Source of the DNA: Paenibacillus xylanilyticus
GTDB lineage: Bacteria > Bacillota > Bacilli > Paenibacillales > Paenibacillaceae
Assembly (NCBI RefSeq): GCF_009664365.1
Contig: NZ_CP044310.1
Location: forward strand, 1,437,001 to 1,501,000
Length of the DNA: 64,000 nucleotides
Direction: 5' to 3'
Made by a program: the position numbers and the translations under genes. The notes below the pieces were generated by a model. It did no database searches and was not told where the DNA came from. It was given only the letters and a program-made list of their open reading frames with translations. Positions 27,232 to 36,289 of this stretch are shown here, in pieces. Position 1 is the stretch's first letter. Each line of letters starts with the position of its first letter.

Positions 27232-28500
27232 TTATGAGGCGTCTGCACATCGCAGGGACTCGCTCGGTTCGGCTGACGGCCTGAGTGATTGGCGGAAAAA
27301 TACAAGAGCAAAGGCCCCGATGATGACATACAGGCTGGCCATGGCATATGAAGGCAGCACTGCTCCGATCATTAGCCCCACACTGCCCAGCAGGGCAGCG
27401 ACATTATAACTCATGCCATCTGCAGCCATATATGCTGCTCGATCCGAATCGGGGATCATCCCGGCAAGAAGCACCTGACGAACTGGAGAATACATCAATT
27501 CGCCAATCGTCAGCAGGACGGCAGAGCCGATTAGGAGTAAGGCCCAGTTGCTAAATGCAAGTACAGCGAATCCGGCGGTGTAGAGACACATGCCAACCGT
27601 CATGATGGAACTGGATTGTAAACGTGCCATCCATTTGGAGAATGGGATAGCAATCAAGGCAACCAGTACTGTATTGATCGCCATGATTAGGCTGAACATC
27701 TGCAGACCCGAAATGTTCCAGTGGAACAGCTGGGCACTGAACTCACTTTTCAGACGGACAGCAATGTATTTATCCAGTTGAAATTCAAGAGAGACAGCCA
27801 GAACCGAGGCGGTGAAGAAGACCATGAATTTTCTGTCCCTGAGTACCCTTCCATAGGTCTTTAGCATATTTCTTCTGACAGGCGCGATGGTCTGCACCGA
27901 GCCCGTTTTTGCTGTTCTTTCCATGGTTTCCTGAATGAAAAACAACAAAATGAACAAGGTTACCAAGCTCTCCATGCACACCAGACTGAACAGAATGAAT
28001 CGGAAGGAATCGAATAACAATCCGCCCATCAGTGCGCCAAATGTAATGGCTACATTGGTCGTCCAATACTGTAATCCATATACATAATGTCGTTCATGTT
28101 CACTGCTTACGTCCACGATCATCGCACCTGCGATGGGAACAGTGATACCGGAGCTAAGACTGCTAAGAAAAAACATGATGCAGGTCAGTTCTACCGAGTT
28201 CAGCCAGGGCGAATTCGCTGCAGCCAGCCAGAACAAGGCGACTACTTGCACACATTGAGCGATGACCATCATTTTTTTGCGTCCAATCCGATCCGACCAG
28301 TATCCTGCGCCCAGCCCAGCGATCATGGAGGATACAATGTTGACTGTCAGCAGTACACCAGCCCAGCCAGCTCCCATCTGGACACTCAGATAAATGGCCA
28401 TGAACGGAATGATTGATTTCTGGGTCAAGTCTGTAAAAAAGTCAGTGATGATACGAATTTTAATGTTGCGGTGCAAATCAGCATATTTCATCAGTTGCAT
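27232..28500 (-). CDS. MFS transporter (drug-efflux-like, 12 helices)
   Basis: 422 aa with about 12 hydrophobic segments. The MFS motif A is clear (GYWSDRIGRKK, between helices 2 and 3), and a central loop separates the halves (KTGSVQTIAPVRRNMLKTYGRVLRDRKFM region). AGGAAGGAAG precedes the ATG. It is divergent from an SgrR-like regulator/solute-binding protein, an arrangement seen when such regulators control sugar or drug efflux transporters. Substrate unknown. Confidence 0.9.
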   Translation of the reverse strand: MQLMKYADLHRNIKIRIITDFFTDLTQKSIIPFMAIYLSVQMGAGWAGVLLTVNIVSSMIAGLGAGYWSDRIGRKKMMVIAQCVQVVALFWLAAANSPWLNSVELTCIMFFLSSLSSGITVPIAGAMIVDVSSEHERHYVYGLQYWTTNVAITFGALMGGLLFDSFRFILFSLVCMESLVTLFILLFFIQETMERTAKTGSVQTIAPVRRNMLKTYGRVLRDRKFMVFFTASVLAVSLEFQLDKYIAVRLKSEFSAQLFHWNISGLQMFSLIMAINTVLVALIAIPFSKWMARLQSSSIMTVGMCLYTAGFAVLAFSNWALLLIGSAVLLTIGELMYSPVRQVLLAGMIPDSDRAAYMAADGMSYNVAALLGSVGLMIGAVLPSYAMASLYVIIGAFALVFFRQSLRPSAEPSESLRCADAS

Positions 28501-28622
28501 TTCTTCCTTCCTGGATTGTCATGTAGATGTTACTGAGTATAATGGAGGAAAACCTGAAGAAAAACTGTAGAAGCGGATGAATGAATTTCGTATTTTAGCA
28601 GAGTGGGAAGGCAGGGAATGTC

Positions 28623-30482
28623 GTGGAAGTAGCTGACCATTATATTCAATTGCGTATGGCGTTTCCGAACGTTCAGGATGATGAAGAATGGCCAACGACG
28701 ATTGGAGAGCTGGCACAGCAGTTGTGCTGCACGATGCGTAACATGAATTTGATTATGAACAAATTTATGGATAACGACTGGATTGAGTGGAGCCCGAGGC
28801 GTGGTAGAGGGAAAAAGTCCTTGCTGGTCTTTCAGGCACCGCTGCTTGATATAGCCCGTGAACGTTTTGATCGCCTGCTGCAGGGCAACAGACTGGAAGA
28901 AGCCTATCAGCTGGCCGCGAGTCTGCCTTTTTCGTTGCGGGAAATGTTAATGCAGGGTTTGCAGGAACAGTTTGGTCTTCGTTCAGACCAGGGTACCATG
29001 GGAAGGATGGATATCCTGCGGATCCCACAGAACTTTCCGTTTGAGACCTTGGATCCTACCCGGGCTGCCATGTGGGGAGAAGTGGGCATTGTCGCAGAGG
29101 TATTCGATCGGCTGGTACGCTATAATGCTGAGCGTCGCATCTGTGAGCCAAGTCTTGCCGTGGCATGGGAGAGCAATCTTGAAGGAACAGAATGGACATT
29201 TTATCTGCACAAAGGTGTTCTATTTCATCATGGCCGAATACTGGATGCAGAGGATGTGAAATTCACATTTGAACGAATCCTTAAGGATACCAGCAATCCC
29301 AGCCGGCCGCTGTTTGGCACCATTGCGAAGATCGAGACATTTGATGAGCTGACGGTACGCTTTATGTTATCTAGCTCAAACTTCATGTTCCCGGATCTGA
29401 TGAGCAGCATGTGTGCTTCGATTTTGCCGTGGGATGTGGCGTTCGACCGAATGCATCCTGTTGGAACAGGTCCTTATCGTTTAACGAAGAATCACCCCAG
29501 ACTGCTCGTTTTGGATGTATTTCCTTCCTATTTCAGAGGACGTGCCTACATTGATCGAGTTGAGGTGTGGCAGCTCCCGCAGTCCGCACTCGCAGAGTCG
29601 GTGATCAAGCAGGATTTGTTTCCGGATGGAGCGCCTCATGCGGTACAGCATGAAGTTCAGGGCGGAGTATATATGACGTTTAATATGCGCAAAGAAGGCC
29701 CACAGCAGGATCTGTATTTCCGCCAGGCTGTGCAGCAGCTGCTGAATCAACAGGAGATGATGGATGCGTTCCGGGATACGCGTAATCAGCCTGCATACAG
29801 CCTGGTTCGGGATAATTATGGGGATACGAGGGAAGTGGAGATGGGCAGCTTGCCTATAGGAGAGAAACGAATGAGGACACGGGATTTCATCACAGATTCC
29901 TCATTGGCCTTAGCGGAAGAACTGCTTAAGCGAAGCAGCTACACGGGCCAGACGCTGCGGTTATGGGTAGAGGATGGGCAGAAAATGGAGACGGACATGC
30001 TCTGGTTTGTACAACGCTGTGAACGGATCGGACTGCATATCGACATCGTTCCAGGTGATCCCGTAAGTGCGGTGTACCATGATGAATTCAGGTCATGTGA
30101 TCTCGTGTATACGGGGGAAGTGTTTGATGATCATGTCCTGCTGAGCCTGTTCATCATGTTTACCTTTCAGAATACATTGTTCCTGGTTGCCATGGATGAT
30201 GATCGGAAAAAGGATTTAGACATGGAATGTAGGCGCATCGTAGGCATTCGGGAAGGCGGCGAACGAATGGCAGCGCTGCTGGCGTTAGAGGCCAAACTGA
30301 TCGAGGATGCGCTGCTGCTGCCCGCCTATCGTTTCAGGGAGGAGCATACCCATCATGCCTCACTTCGTGATTACAATGTGGTAGGGTATGGGATGCCTGA
30401 TCTGCGCCGTCTGTGGGTGAAACGCAAACCGGACGCTGATCATAAGGAAGCAAGTTATCCGGCCTACATCCCGCTGTGGTAA
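28623..30482 (+). CDS. SgrR-like regulator: HTH fused to an extracellular solute-binding (SBP_bac_5) domain
   Basis: 619 aa, with no signal peptide. The N-terminal ~115 residues form an SgrR-type winged helix (TTIGELAQQLCCTMRNMNLIMNKF). Residues about 165-600 are a dipeptide/oligopeptide-binding protein fold (PTRAAMWGEVGIVAEVFDRLVRY; VAWESNLEGTEWTFYLHKGVLFHHGR; DVKFTFERIL; PVGTGPYRL). In E. coli SgrR this fold senses a small metabolite in the cytoplasm. The start is GTG 28623 with AGGGA upstream. It is divergent from the MFS gene, which it probably controls. A perfect 11-bp hairpin (ATCCCGCTGTG / CACAGCGGGAT, 30468-30499) spans the stop codon. Confidence 0.87.
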   Translation: MEVADHYIQLRMAFPNVQDDEEWPTTIGELAQQLCCTMRNMNLIMNKFMDNDWIEWSPRRGRGKKSLLVFQAPLLDIARERFDRLLQGNRLEEAYQLAASLPFSLREMLMQGLQEQFGLRSDQGTMGRMDILRIPQNFPFETLDPTRAAMWGEVGIVAEVFDRLVRYNAERRICEPSLAVAWESNLEGTEWTFYLHKGVLFHHGRILDAEDVKFTFERILKDTSNPSRPLFGTIAKIETFDELTVRFMLSSSNFMFPDLMSSMCASILPWDVAFDRMHPVGTGPYRLTKNHPRLLVLDVFPSYFRGRAYIDRVEVWQLPQSALAESVIKQDLFPDGAPHAVQHEVQGGVYMTFNMRKEGPQQDLYFRQAVQQLLNQQEMMDAFRDTRNQPAYSLVRDNYGDTREVEMGSLPIGEKRMRTRDFITDSSLALAEELLKRSSYTGQTLRLWVEDGQKMETDMLWFVQRCERIGLHIDIVPGDPVSAVYHDEFRSCDLVYTGEVFDDHVLLSLFIMFTFQNTLFLVAMDDDRKKDLDMECRRIVGIREGGERMAALLALEAKLIEDALLLPAYRFREEHTHHASLRDYNVVGYGMPDLRRLWVKRKPDADHKEASYPAYIPLW

Positions 30483-30499
30483 GTGATACACAGCGGGAT
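30468..30499. terminator. Hairpin spanning the SgrR-like stop codon
   Basis: Perfect stem ATCCCGCTGTG / CACAGCGGGAT with a 10-base loop holding the stop codon. There is no T-run, so it is a weak terminator or an mRNA-stabilising hairpin at the convergent end. Confidence 0.5.
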
Positions 30500-30516
30500 G
30501 AGCCTATAGTGAGCCG

Positions 30517-32031
30517 CTATTCTTCGTTTTTCCTCATAAACTCAATAGGTTTCGCCCCCGGTTCCATCAAGAAAGGAATGGAAATGGAATGAGTGTTATT
30601 TTCCTGATCGACCTGGAAAGTAAACGTGATTTTGAGTCCAAATAAAACAAGCAGAACGGAAAAGGTATCATTGCCTGTGTATTCCATGGGCATTTCAATC
30701 TCGTTGAATATCGCTTGTAAGCCGTCATCTTTCATTTGAATGGACAATTCTCCGTATCCGGCATGAACATAATTACCTGCGTAGGTAATTAGAGGTCGCT
30801 CAAGGGGCATAATTTTTGTATCATCTTGTGCATCATCCATTTTTTCATCAGCATCAGCGACTGGTGTTGCCGCGGGGTCCAACGTTTCTGGCGTATCCGT
30901 AACTGCAGATTCCGCTGACTCCCCGCCACTCATTAATTTGGCCATCCTTTTGCTCCAATCCACAGGCTCCATTCCAAGCAATCGGTCTATGATGTTAAAG
31001 GTGACTGTGTAAGGGACAATACTTCCATTCGTATTGCACAGTACGACAATCCCGATTTCTTCTTCCGGCAAAAAGGCGACCTGCGAACTAAAACCATCAA
31101 TAGCGCCCCCATGATGAATGAACGAATGTCCGCGATAAGGTTCAATGAACCAACCCAGTCCGTAAGTGCAGACAGGCATCTCTGGACCATGAAACGGAGT
31201 ATCACATGGCATCTGCGGGCTGTGCAATGTTTCCATTTGTTCCTTGGAGACGAGCTGCTGTCCATCATGCTGCCCCTGATTCAATTGCAATCGCAACCAG
31301 GTTATCATGTCTTCCAGATTGCTGTTCATGGAGCCTGCCGGACCAATTGCATCGATGTTTCGATACGGAATACGCACATTTTCGCCGTCTTTCTCCATAT
31401 AAGGAACAGCAAAATCAGGCTGGAGCTGCATTTCCTCCACAGAGAACAAACTGGATGTCATCCCTAGCGGCTCAAACAGGTGATCCTGAACGACGCACTC
31501 CCAGGTTGTTTCCTTCAACTTCCCGACGAGAAAGCCCGCAGTCATGTACATCAGGTTTTGATATTGCCACTTATTTCTGAAATCCTCATTTGGTTCAAGA
31601 TACTGTAGAGCGTTTACGAGCTGCTCTCTGGTCCGTGCAGAGTTGTACCATGCCATTTCATGCCGGGGCAGTCCGGAGCGATGACATAACATATCACGAA
31701 TGGTCAGACGTTCCGTAGCCACAGGGTCGAACATTTTAAAATCATCCATATACGTTTTAACAGGCTTATCCCAGTTCAGCAGTTCTTGATCGACTAACAG
31801 GGCAGCAGTTGTTGCCGTAAAAGCTTTTGTACTGGACCCGATGGCAAAGAGAGTGCTTGGTGTTACTTCGAGTTTGGATTCCAGGTCGCGATACCCATAG
31901 CCTTTTTGCCAAATGACCTCATTCTTGTGAATTACAGCGACCGCTGCGCCAACACCCTTCCAGGTTTGCAGCTGTTCAGCTACAAATTCATCCAGTCCGT
32001 CCAGTAATGATCGATGTTTTGTGGTAGTCAT
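30517..32031 (-). CDS. Penicillin-binding-like serine hydrolase (class C beta-lactamase family)
   Basis: 504 aa, with no signal peptide visible. SxxK at S66-K69 (GSSTKAF), Tyr-x-Asn (WQYQNLMYM), and a HHGG loop (FIHHGGAIDGF) in place of KTG. The C-terminal region (about 410-500) is a DUF3471-like beta domain (YAGNYVHAGYGELSIQMKDDG) preceded by a long Asp/Glu/Ala-rich linker. Members are D-aminopeptidases, esterases or related to self-processing Pab87 octamers; activity here is unknown and probably cytoplasmic. It lies tail-to-tail with the SgrR-like gene. Confidence 0.87.
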   Translation of the reverse strand: MTTTKHRSLLDGLDEFVAEQLQTWKGVGAAVAVIHKNEVIWQKGYGYRDLESKLEVTPSTLFAIGSSTKAFTATTAALLVDQELLNWDKPVKTYMDDFKMFDPVATERLTIRDMLCHRSGLPRHEMAWYNSARTREQLVNALQYLEPNEDFRNKWQYQNLMYMTAGFLVGKLKETTWECVVQDHLFEPLGMTSSLFSVEEMQLQPDFAVPYMEKDGENVRIPYRNIDAIGPAGSMNSNLEDMITWLRLQLNQGQHDGQQLVSKEQMETLHSPQMPCDTPFHGPEMPVCTYGLGWFIEPYRGHSFIHHGGAIDGFSSQVAFLPEEEIGIVVLCNTNGSIVPYTVTFNIIDRLLGMEPVDWSKRMAKLMSGGESAESAVTDTPETLDPAATPVADADEKMDDAQDDTKIMPLERPLITYAGNYVHAGYGELSIQMKDDGLQAIFNEIEMPMEYTGNDTFSVLLVLFGLKITFTFQVDQENNTHSISIPFLMEPGAKPIEFMRKNEE

Positions 32032-32320
32032 TATGATCCCTCCAATGAAAATATGAAGTGAGTTCCAATCAAGACATCAAAACTCGTATGTAGCTGTCAT
32101 CCAAGAAGTGTTCATTACAACTATGCCTTTTCTGGATAAAGTTAACATCGGACCCGAGACTGATTTGCCTATGATCACTTGTCCTAACAAGGGGATAGAA
32201 AGCTTGTCAAACCAGTCCGCATAAATCGAACAAGTCCCTCATAGACATGTACTAATCAAGTAGGGGTTCTGCGTACGCACAATCCTGAAGTGAAAACATT
32301 GTGCTAAAGGGGATGATGTC

Positions 32321-33532
32321 ATGCGCCGAATATCATGGATGCTTGCCATGGTATTGGTCTTATCGACCTTACTTGCCGCCTGCGGGAAGAAGGATGCGGC
32401 AGCCGTGGTCAAAGATCTGAATGAAGTCGTAGGAGAGATGGAGAGTTACCAGGGAGCAGGTGTTATGACACTGCATACCGGAGATACGCCGCAGCAGTAT
32501 AAGGTCGAGGTGTGGCATCAGAAGCCTTCGTATTACCGAATTGCGCTTACCAACGCCAAAAAGGATGTCACCCAGATTGTACTGCGCAACGATGAGGGCG
32601 TATTCGTCCTGACACCAAGCCAGAACAAAAGCTTCCGGTTCCAGAGCAACTGGCCGGATAACCAGGGTCAAGTTTATCTCTATGAGACACTGATTCGCAG
32701 CATTACAGGTGATACAACACGTCAGTTCGCAGATGAGAAGGAGAGCTACGTATTTGATGTAGCTGCCAATTATAATACGCACGCACTGGTCAGACAAAAA
32801 ATCTGGCTGAACAAAAGTGATTATGCACCCAAACAGGTGGAGGTTTCAGATTCCAATGCAAACGTCGTCGTAGATGTTAAATTTGACAGTTTCAAATTCG
32901 GTGCAGAATTCAGCAAAGATGCCTTTGATATGCAGCGCAACATGACAGCAGGCACGGAAGGAAACAGCGGAACAGACGCAACGAATCCGGCCGAGCAAGC
33001 AGGAGAAAATGGCACCAAGGAGCCAGCAAGCTCCGAGACAGCTCCAGGTCAAGAACCGACTACAGGTTCTGCTGAAGGGGTCACTGATGGACAAACCGGT
33101 GTGAGCGAGAACCCGGAACAACAGGGAGCTCAGGACCCGGCGAGTGGTGAACCAGGCACAGAGGAGCCTACCATGACTGAACCGGAAGGAGCCGGCAGCT
33201 TTGGTGTGATCGAACCGACATACGCTCCGGAAGGCGTCAAGCTGAAGGATGATCAAATTGTGGAGGAATCCGGCGATTACTCGGTCATGCTTCGCTACGA
33301 GGGAACGTATAATTATACGATTTTCGAAGCCAGACCGCAGGATAGAGCTGTTTCACTCGCACCATCTCGCGTAGTGGATCTTGGATTCACTTTGGGAATG
33401 ATTAGTGGAGACGCGTTACAAACGTTAACATGGATGACCGATGGAATAGAATACAGAATCACGAGTGCGGATCTGCCGGAGAGTGAAATGGTTCAGATTG
33501 CAACATCCATGCAGGAGCAGTCAGGCAAATGA
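32321..33532 (+). CDS. ydcC: YdcC-like LolA-fold lipoprotein
   Basis: 403 aa. Lipoprotein signal with lipobox LLAAC (Cys ~21). The LolA-like beta domain is visible through VVGEMESYQGAGVMTLHTG and KIWLNKSDYAPKQVEVSD, and a C-terminal beta region carries the DUF4367-like EYRITSADLP. Between them lies a Pro/Glu/Thr/Gly-rich linker (about 208-290) that is not typical of the Bacillus protein. In Bacillus ydcC precedes alr and is expressed in the sporulation mother cell; the related GerS of Clostridioides affects germination. The same gene order here supports the assignment. AAAGGGGATG precedes ATG 32321. Confidence 0.85.
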   Translation: MRRISWMLAMVLVLSTLLAACGKKDAAAVVKDLNEVVGEMESYQGAGVMTLHTGDTPQQYKVEVWHQKPSYYRIALTNAKKDVTQIVLRNDEGVFVLTPSQNKSFRFQSNWPDNQGQVYLYETLIRSITGDTTRQFADEKESYVFDVAANYNTHALVRQKIWLNKSDYAPKQVEVSDSNANVVVDVKFDSFKFGAEFSKDAFDMQRNMTAGTEGNSGTDATNPAEQAGENGTKEPASSETAPGQEPTTGSAEGVTDGQTGVSENPEQQGAQDPASGEPGTEEPTMTEPEGAGSFGVIEPTYAPEGVKLKDDQIVEESGDYSVMLRYEGTYNYTIFEARPQDRAVSLAPSRVVDLGFTLGMISGDALQTLTWMTDGIEYRITSADLPESEMVQIATSMQEQSGK

Positions 33533-33570
33533 TGTAATAGGTATAGTCGTTAGGGCATTAGGAATGCTAA

Positions 33571-33604
33571 GGAGCATCGGGGACTTGTTCTCCGGTGCTT
33601 TTTG
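33571..33604 (+). terminator. Intrinsic terminator after ydcC
   Basis: AGCATCGGGGA / TCTCCGGTGCT hairpin (one GU pair) followed by TTTTT. Confidence 0.8.
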
Positions 33605-33892
33605 ATGTACACAGTTAGGCTGCCGCAGCATATGATGGAGAGGAAAAGCAGGACGTTTCGTAATGGGTATTGCTTGAAAACTGAACAGTGAAATGGGCAG
33701 GTTGACCCAATAAATACAAAACACGCTTATATGCGGGATGAACCGGGTAAGTAATCGGTATAGGCAGAGAGAGATGGCGTGAGGCTGCATTTTGAACTCA
33801 TGTCCCTATCGCTTATCAGCCTGTTTCTTCATCCGCTTCCGGCTTCGACATTATGCTGGGCACACTTTTTGAGTCACCGTTCCTCTGCTCAT
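33605..33892. other. Intergenic stretch between ydcC and alr
   Basis: No supported gene. A small minus-strand frame here lacks a ribosome binding site and family features. Only the alr promoter downstream stands out. Confidence 0.5.
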
Positions 33893-33921
33893 TTGACAGT
33901 CACATGCTTGAGCATTACGAT
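33893..33921 (+). promoter_or_regulatory. SigA promoter of alr
   Basis: Consensus TTGACA (33893-33898), 17-base spacer, TACGAT (33916-33921), about 50 bases before the GTG start. Confidence 0.6.
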
Positions 33922-33971
33922 GGAGTCTGATATGTGAGCCGGATTAAGATGACTAGAGAAGGTGACAGAAC

Positions 33972-35162
33972 GTGCAAGGACAATATCGGCCGACCCAAGC
34001 GGAGATCAACTTGGATCATTTGAGTAGCAACGTAGATGCTTTCCGCTCGGTTCTGCCCCAAGGCATGAAGTTTCTAGCTTGTGTCAAGGCGAACGCTTAT
34101 GGACATGGAGCTGTGGAGACGGCCAGAGAACTGGAACGAATCGGAGTGGATTATCTGAGTGTCGCTTTTCTGGACGAAGCGCTTGAACTGCGACAACACG
34201 GAATCAAGGCTCCGATCTTGGTATTGGGTTATACACCGCCTGAGGGTGTTGCTGTAGCCAGGGAACATAATGTGACCATAACCCTGTTCAGCAGGGAAGT
34301 GCTTGAAGCGATTCGTGCTCTGGATACAGGATCGTCTCAGAACCCATTGAAGGTTCACATCAAAATTGATAGTGGTATGGGACGCCTGGGTCTGCTGCCC
34401 GGCGATGAAGCTATTGCTTTCATCCAGGAAACAGCAGCAATGGAACAGGTCCTGCTCGAAGGCATGTTCACTCATTATGCCAAGGCGGATGAAGAAGACA
34501 AGACCTATACACTGGAGCAGTATCGACGGTTTCAAAGCGTGGTTGAAGCGCTGCGGGATCAGGGATGTGTCATCCCGATTATACATACGGCGAACAGTGC
34601 AGCTGCCATTGATACACCGGAATTATCCTACAATATGGTACGAGTGGGTATCAGTCTCTATGGGCTGTACCCTTCGGCCGAGGTGAATCATCAGGTAGTG
34701 AAACTGGTCCCGGTATTGACACTGAAGACGAAAGCGGTTCTGGTCAAAACGCTGCCGCCTCATTGGGGGGTCAGCTACGGAACCCGTTATGTGACACAAG
34801 GGAACGAACGAATTGCGACCCTGCCTATCGGCTATGCAGACGGATTTTCAAGAATGCTGACAGGTAAAGCTCAAGTGCTTGTACGTGGCCGCCGCGTTCC
34901 CGTCGTCGGTACGATCTGCATGGATCAGTGTATGGTGTCGCTGCAATCTTTCGCTGAAGAGGCGGAAGAAATTCAAGCCGGCGAAGAGGTTGTCCTCATC
35001 GGTCACCAATCTGATGGTGTGATTACCGCAGATGAAGTGGCCTCCCAGCTTGATACGATTGCCTATGAGGTGATCTGCATGATGGCTCATCGGATTCCGC
35101 GAATCTATTTCCGGAACGGTGTTGAAGTCGCCAAGGTTAATCCTCTTTTGACATCCTGGTAG
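33972..35162 (+). CDS. alr: Alanine racemase
   Basis: 396 aa, PLP-dependent, makes D-alanine for peptidoglycan. The Schiff-base lysine is in ACVKANAYGHG, the catalytic Tyr of the second monomer in WGVSYGTRYV, and IDSGMGRLG and TLPIGYADGF are further family motifs. Start is GTG 33972 with AGAAGGTGA about 7 bases upstream. It is followed by the EndoAI/EndoA pair, the same order as in Bacillus (ydcC-alr-ndoAI-ndoA). Confidence 0.96.
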   Translation: MQGQYRPTQAEINLDHLSSNVDAFRSVLPQGMKFLACVKANAYGHGAVETARELERIGVDYLSVAFLDEALELRQHGIKAPILVLGYTPPEGVAVAREHNVTITLFSREVLEAIRALDTGSSQNPLKVHIKIDSGMGRLGLLPGDEAIAFIQETAAMEQVLLEGMFTHYAKADEEDKTYTLEQYRRFQSVVEALRDQGCVIPIIHTANSAAAIDTPELSYNMVRVGISLYGLYPSAEVNHQVVKLVPVLTLKTKAVLVKTLPPHWGVSYGTRYVTQGNERIATLPIGYADGFSRMLTGKAQVLVRGRRVPVVGTICMDQCMVSLQSFAEEAEEIQAGEEVVLIGHQSDGVITADEVASQLDTIAYEVICMMAHRIPRIYFRNGVEVAKVNPLLTSW

Positions 35163-35421
35163 TCTAACTGGACGCTATTACCAATAAACTTTTTTTCGGA
35201 ACGGAAGGAAAAGTGTCGGAGCATCTCGAATGTTGTTATATTGACGAGGATGAAAAATCCTGAAAAGAGATGTTTGGTCTGTACGAATATTGCCCCCCAT
35301 GTTTATAATGGAGTACAGCATACTTGATATACTCGGGGCATATATATTCCTTTGTATAAAAGTTCTGGAAAAACGTAATACTGGTTCACAATGGCGAAAG
35401 GTTTGTGGGGGTGGAAGATAG

Positions 35422-35703
35422 GTGGCCAACTTGCAGAACACCAAGCGGATTATGATCAGTTTGCCTGATCATCTCCTGCAGGAAGTGGATGGCATCGTAG
35501 CGCTGGAGAATTCCAACCGCAGCGAATTGATTAGGCAGGCCATGAAGCTGTATTTGACCGAACGGAAGAAGCGTTACATCCGTGAGTCCATGCAGCGCGG
35601 GTACATGGAGATGGCAAAAATTAATCTGACCATGGCATCCGAGGCCTTTCACGCGGAGGAAGATGCGGACAGCACTCTGGACCGCTTAGTTAGCGGGGTG
35701 TAG
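35422..35703 (+). CDS. ndoAI: EndoAI antitoxin (ribbon-helix-helix)
   Basis: 93 aa, CopG/MazE-like. The N-terminal ribbon-helix-helix (RIMISLPDHLLQEVDGIV, NRSELIRQAMKLYL) binds DNA and the C-terminal arm binds the toxin. Start is GTG 35422 with GGGGGTGGA upstream. It ends 3 bases before the toxin gene, so the antitoxin is made first from one transcript. Bacillus homologue YdcD/EndoAI inhibits EndoA. Confidence 0.93.
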   Translation: MANLQNTKRIMISLPDHLLQEVDGIVALENSNRSELIRQAMKLYLTERKKRYIRESMQRGYMEMAKINLTMASEAFHAEEDADSTLDRLVSGV

Positions 35704-35706
35704 ACA

Positions 35707-36057
35707 TTGATCGTAAAACGCGGTGACGTTTTTTTTGCGGATCTTTCTCCCGTTGTCGGTTCGGAGCAAGGTGGAGTCAGGCCGGTGCTGGTCATCCAGA
35801 ATGACATCGGTAACCGGTTCAGTCCAACGTGTATCGTGGCGGCTATTACCGCCCAGATTCAGAAGGCAAAGCTGCCGACGCATGTCGAGATTGATGCTGC
35901 GGCTCATGGCTTTGACCGGGACTCTGTGATTTTGCTCGAACAAATACGGACGATTGACAAACAAAGACTGACTGACAAGATTACCCATCTGGACGAGGAG
36001 ACCATGAAATTGGTCAATGAGGCGTTGCAGATCAGTCTGGGTTTGATCGATTTTTAA
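35707..36057 (+). CDS. ndoA: EndoA/MazF-family mRNA interferase toxin
   Basis: 116 aa, the same length as Bacillus NdoA, which cleaves RNA at UACAU. Conserved [21 protein letters not shown] start, [12 protein letters not shown], and [14 protein letters not shown]. The TTG start at 35707 gives exactly the family N-terminus. It is co-transcribed with the antitoxin. A terminator follows. Confidence 0.95.
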   Translation: MIVKRGDVFFADLSPVVGSEQGGVRPVLVIQNDIGNRFSPTCIVAAITAQIQKAKLPTHVEIDAAAHGFDRDSVILLEQIRTIDKQRLTDKITHLDEETMKLVNEALQISLGLIDF

Positions 36058-36148
36058 GTTGCCTGGCACCGGGTTTGGGCTGCCAGCAATCCGCCCGTAG
36101 CGGGATGTTCCTTGCGGGGAACACACAATTGCAGACAACATTTCAGAG

Positions 36149-36186
36149 GAGCGTATCGCGGCCCAAGGGCTGCGGTACGCTCTTTT
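36149..36186 (+). terminator. Intrinsic terminator after ndoA
   Basis: GAGCGTA-CGC-GGCCC / GGGC-GCG-TACGCTC stem, then TTTT. Confidence 0.82.
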
Positions 36187-36230
36187 GTCTGAACAAAAAT
36201 GAAAGCGTAGAACATTGGCGTGCTTTTCGC

Positions 36231-36257
36231 TATAATGGAACCTGAGAAACCGTTTAC
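36231..36257 (+). promoter_or_regulatory. -10 element and palindrome upstream of the alpha-galactosidase
   Basis: Consensus TATAAT (36231-36236; -35 weak, TAGAAC) is followed 10 bases later by GAAACCGTTTAC (36246-36257). Its AAACCGTTT core is typical of LacI-family operators or degenerate CcpA cre sites. A repressor bound there would block the start of transcription. The regulator is unknown. Confidence 0.4.
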
Positions 36258-36289
36258 GTCAAAGATGTATATAGAGGTGGAGGAGACAT

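Noticed and set aside
33521..33790. 89-aa frame between ydcC and alr on the minus strand
   Set aside because: No ribosome binding site, overlaps the ydcC terminator and stop, and no recognisable features.
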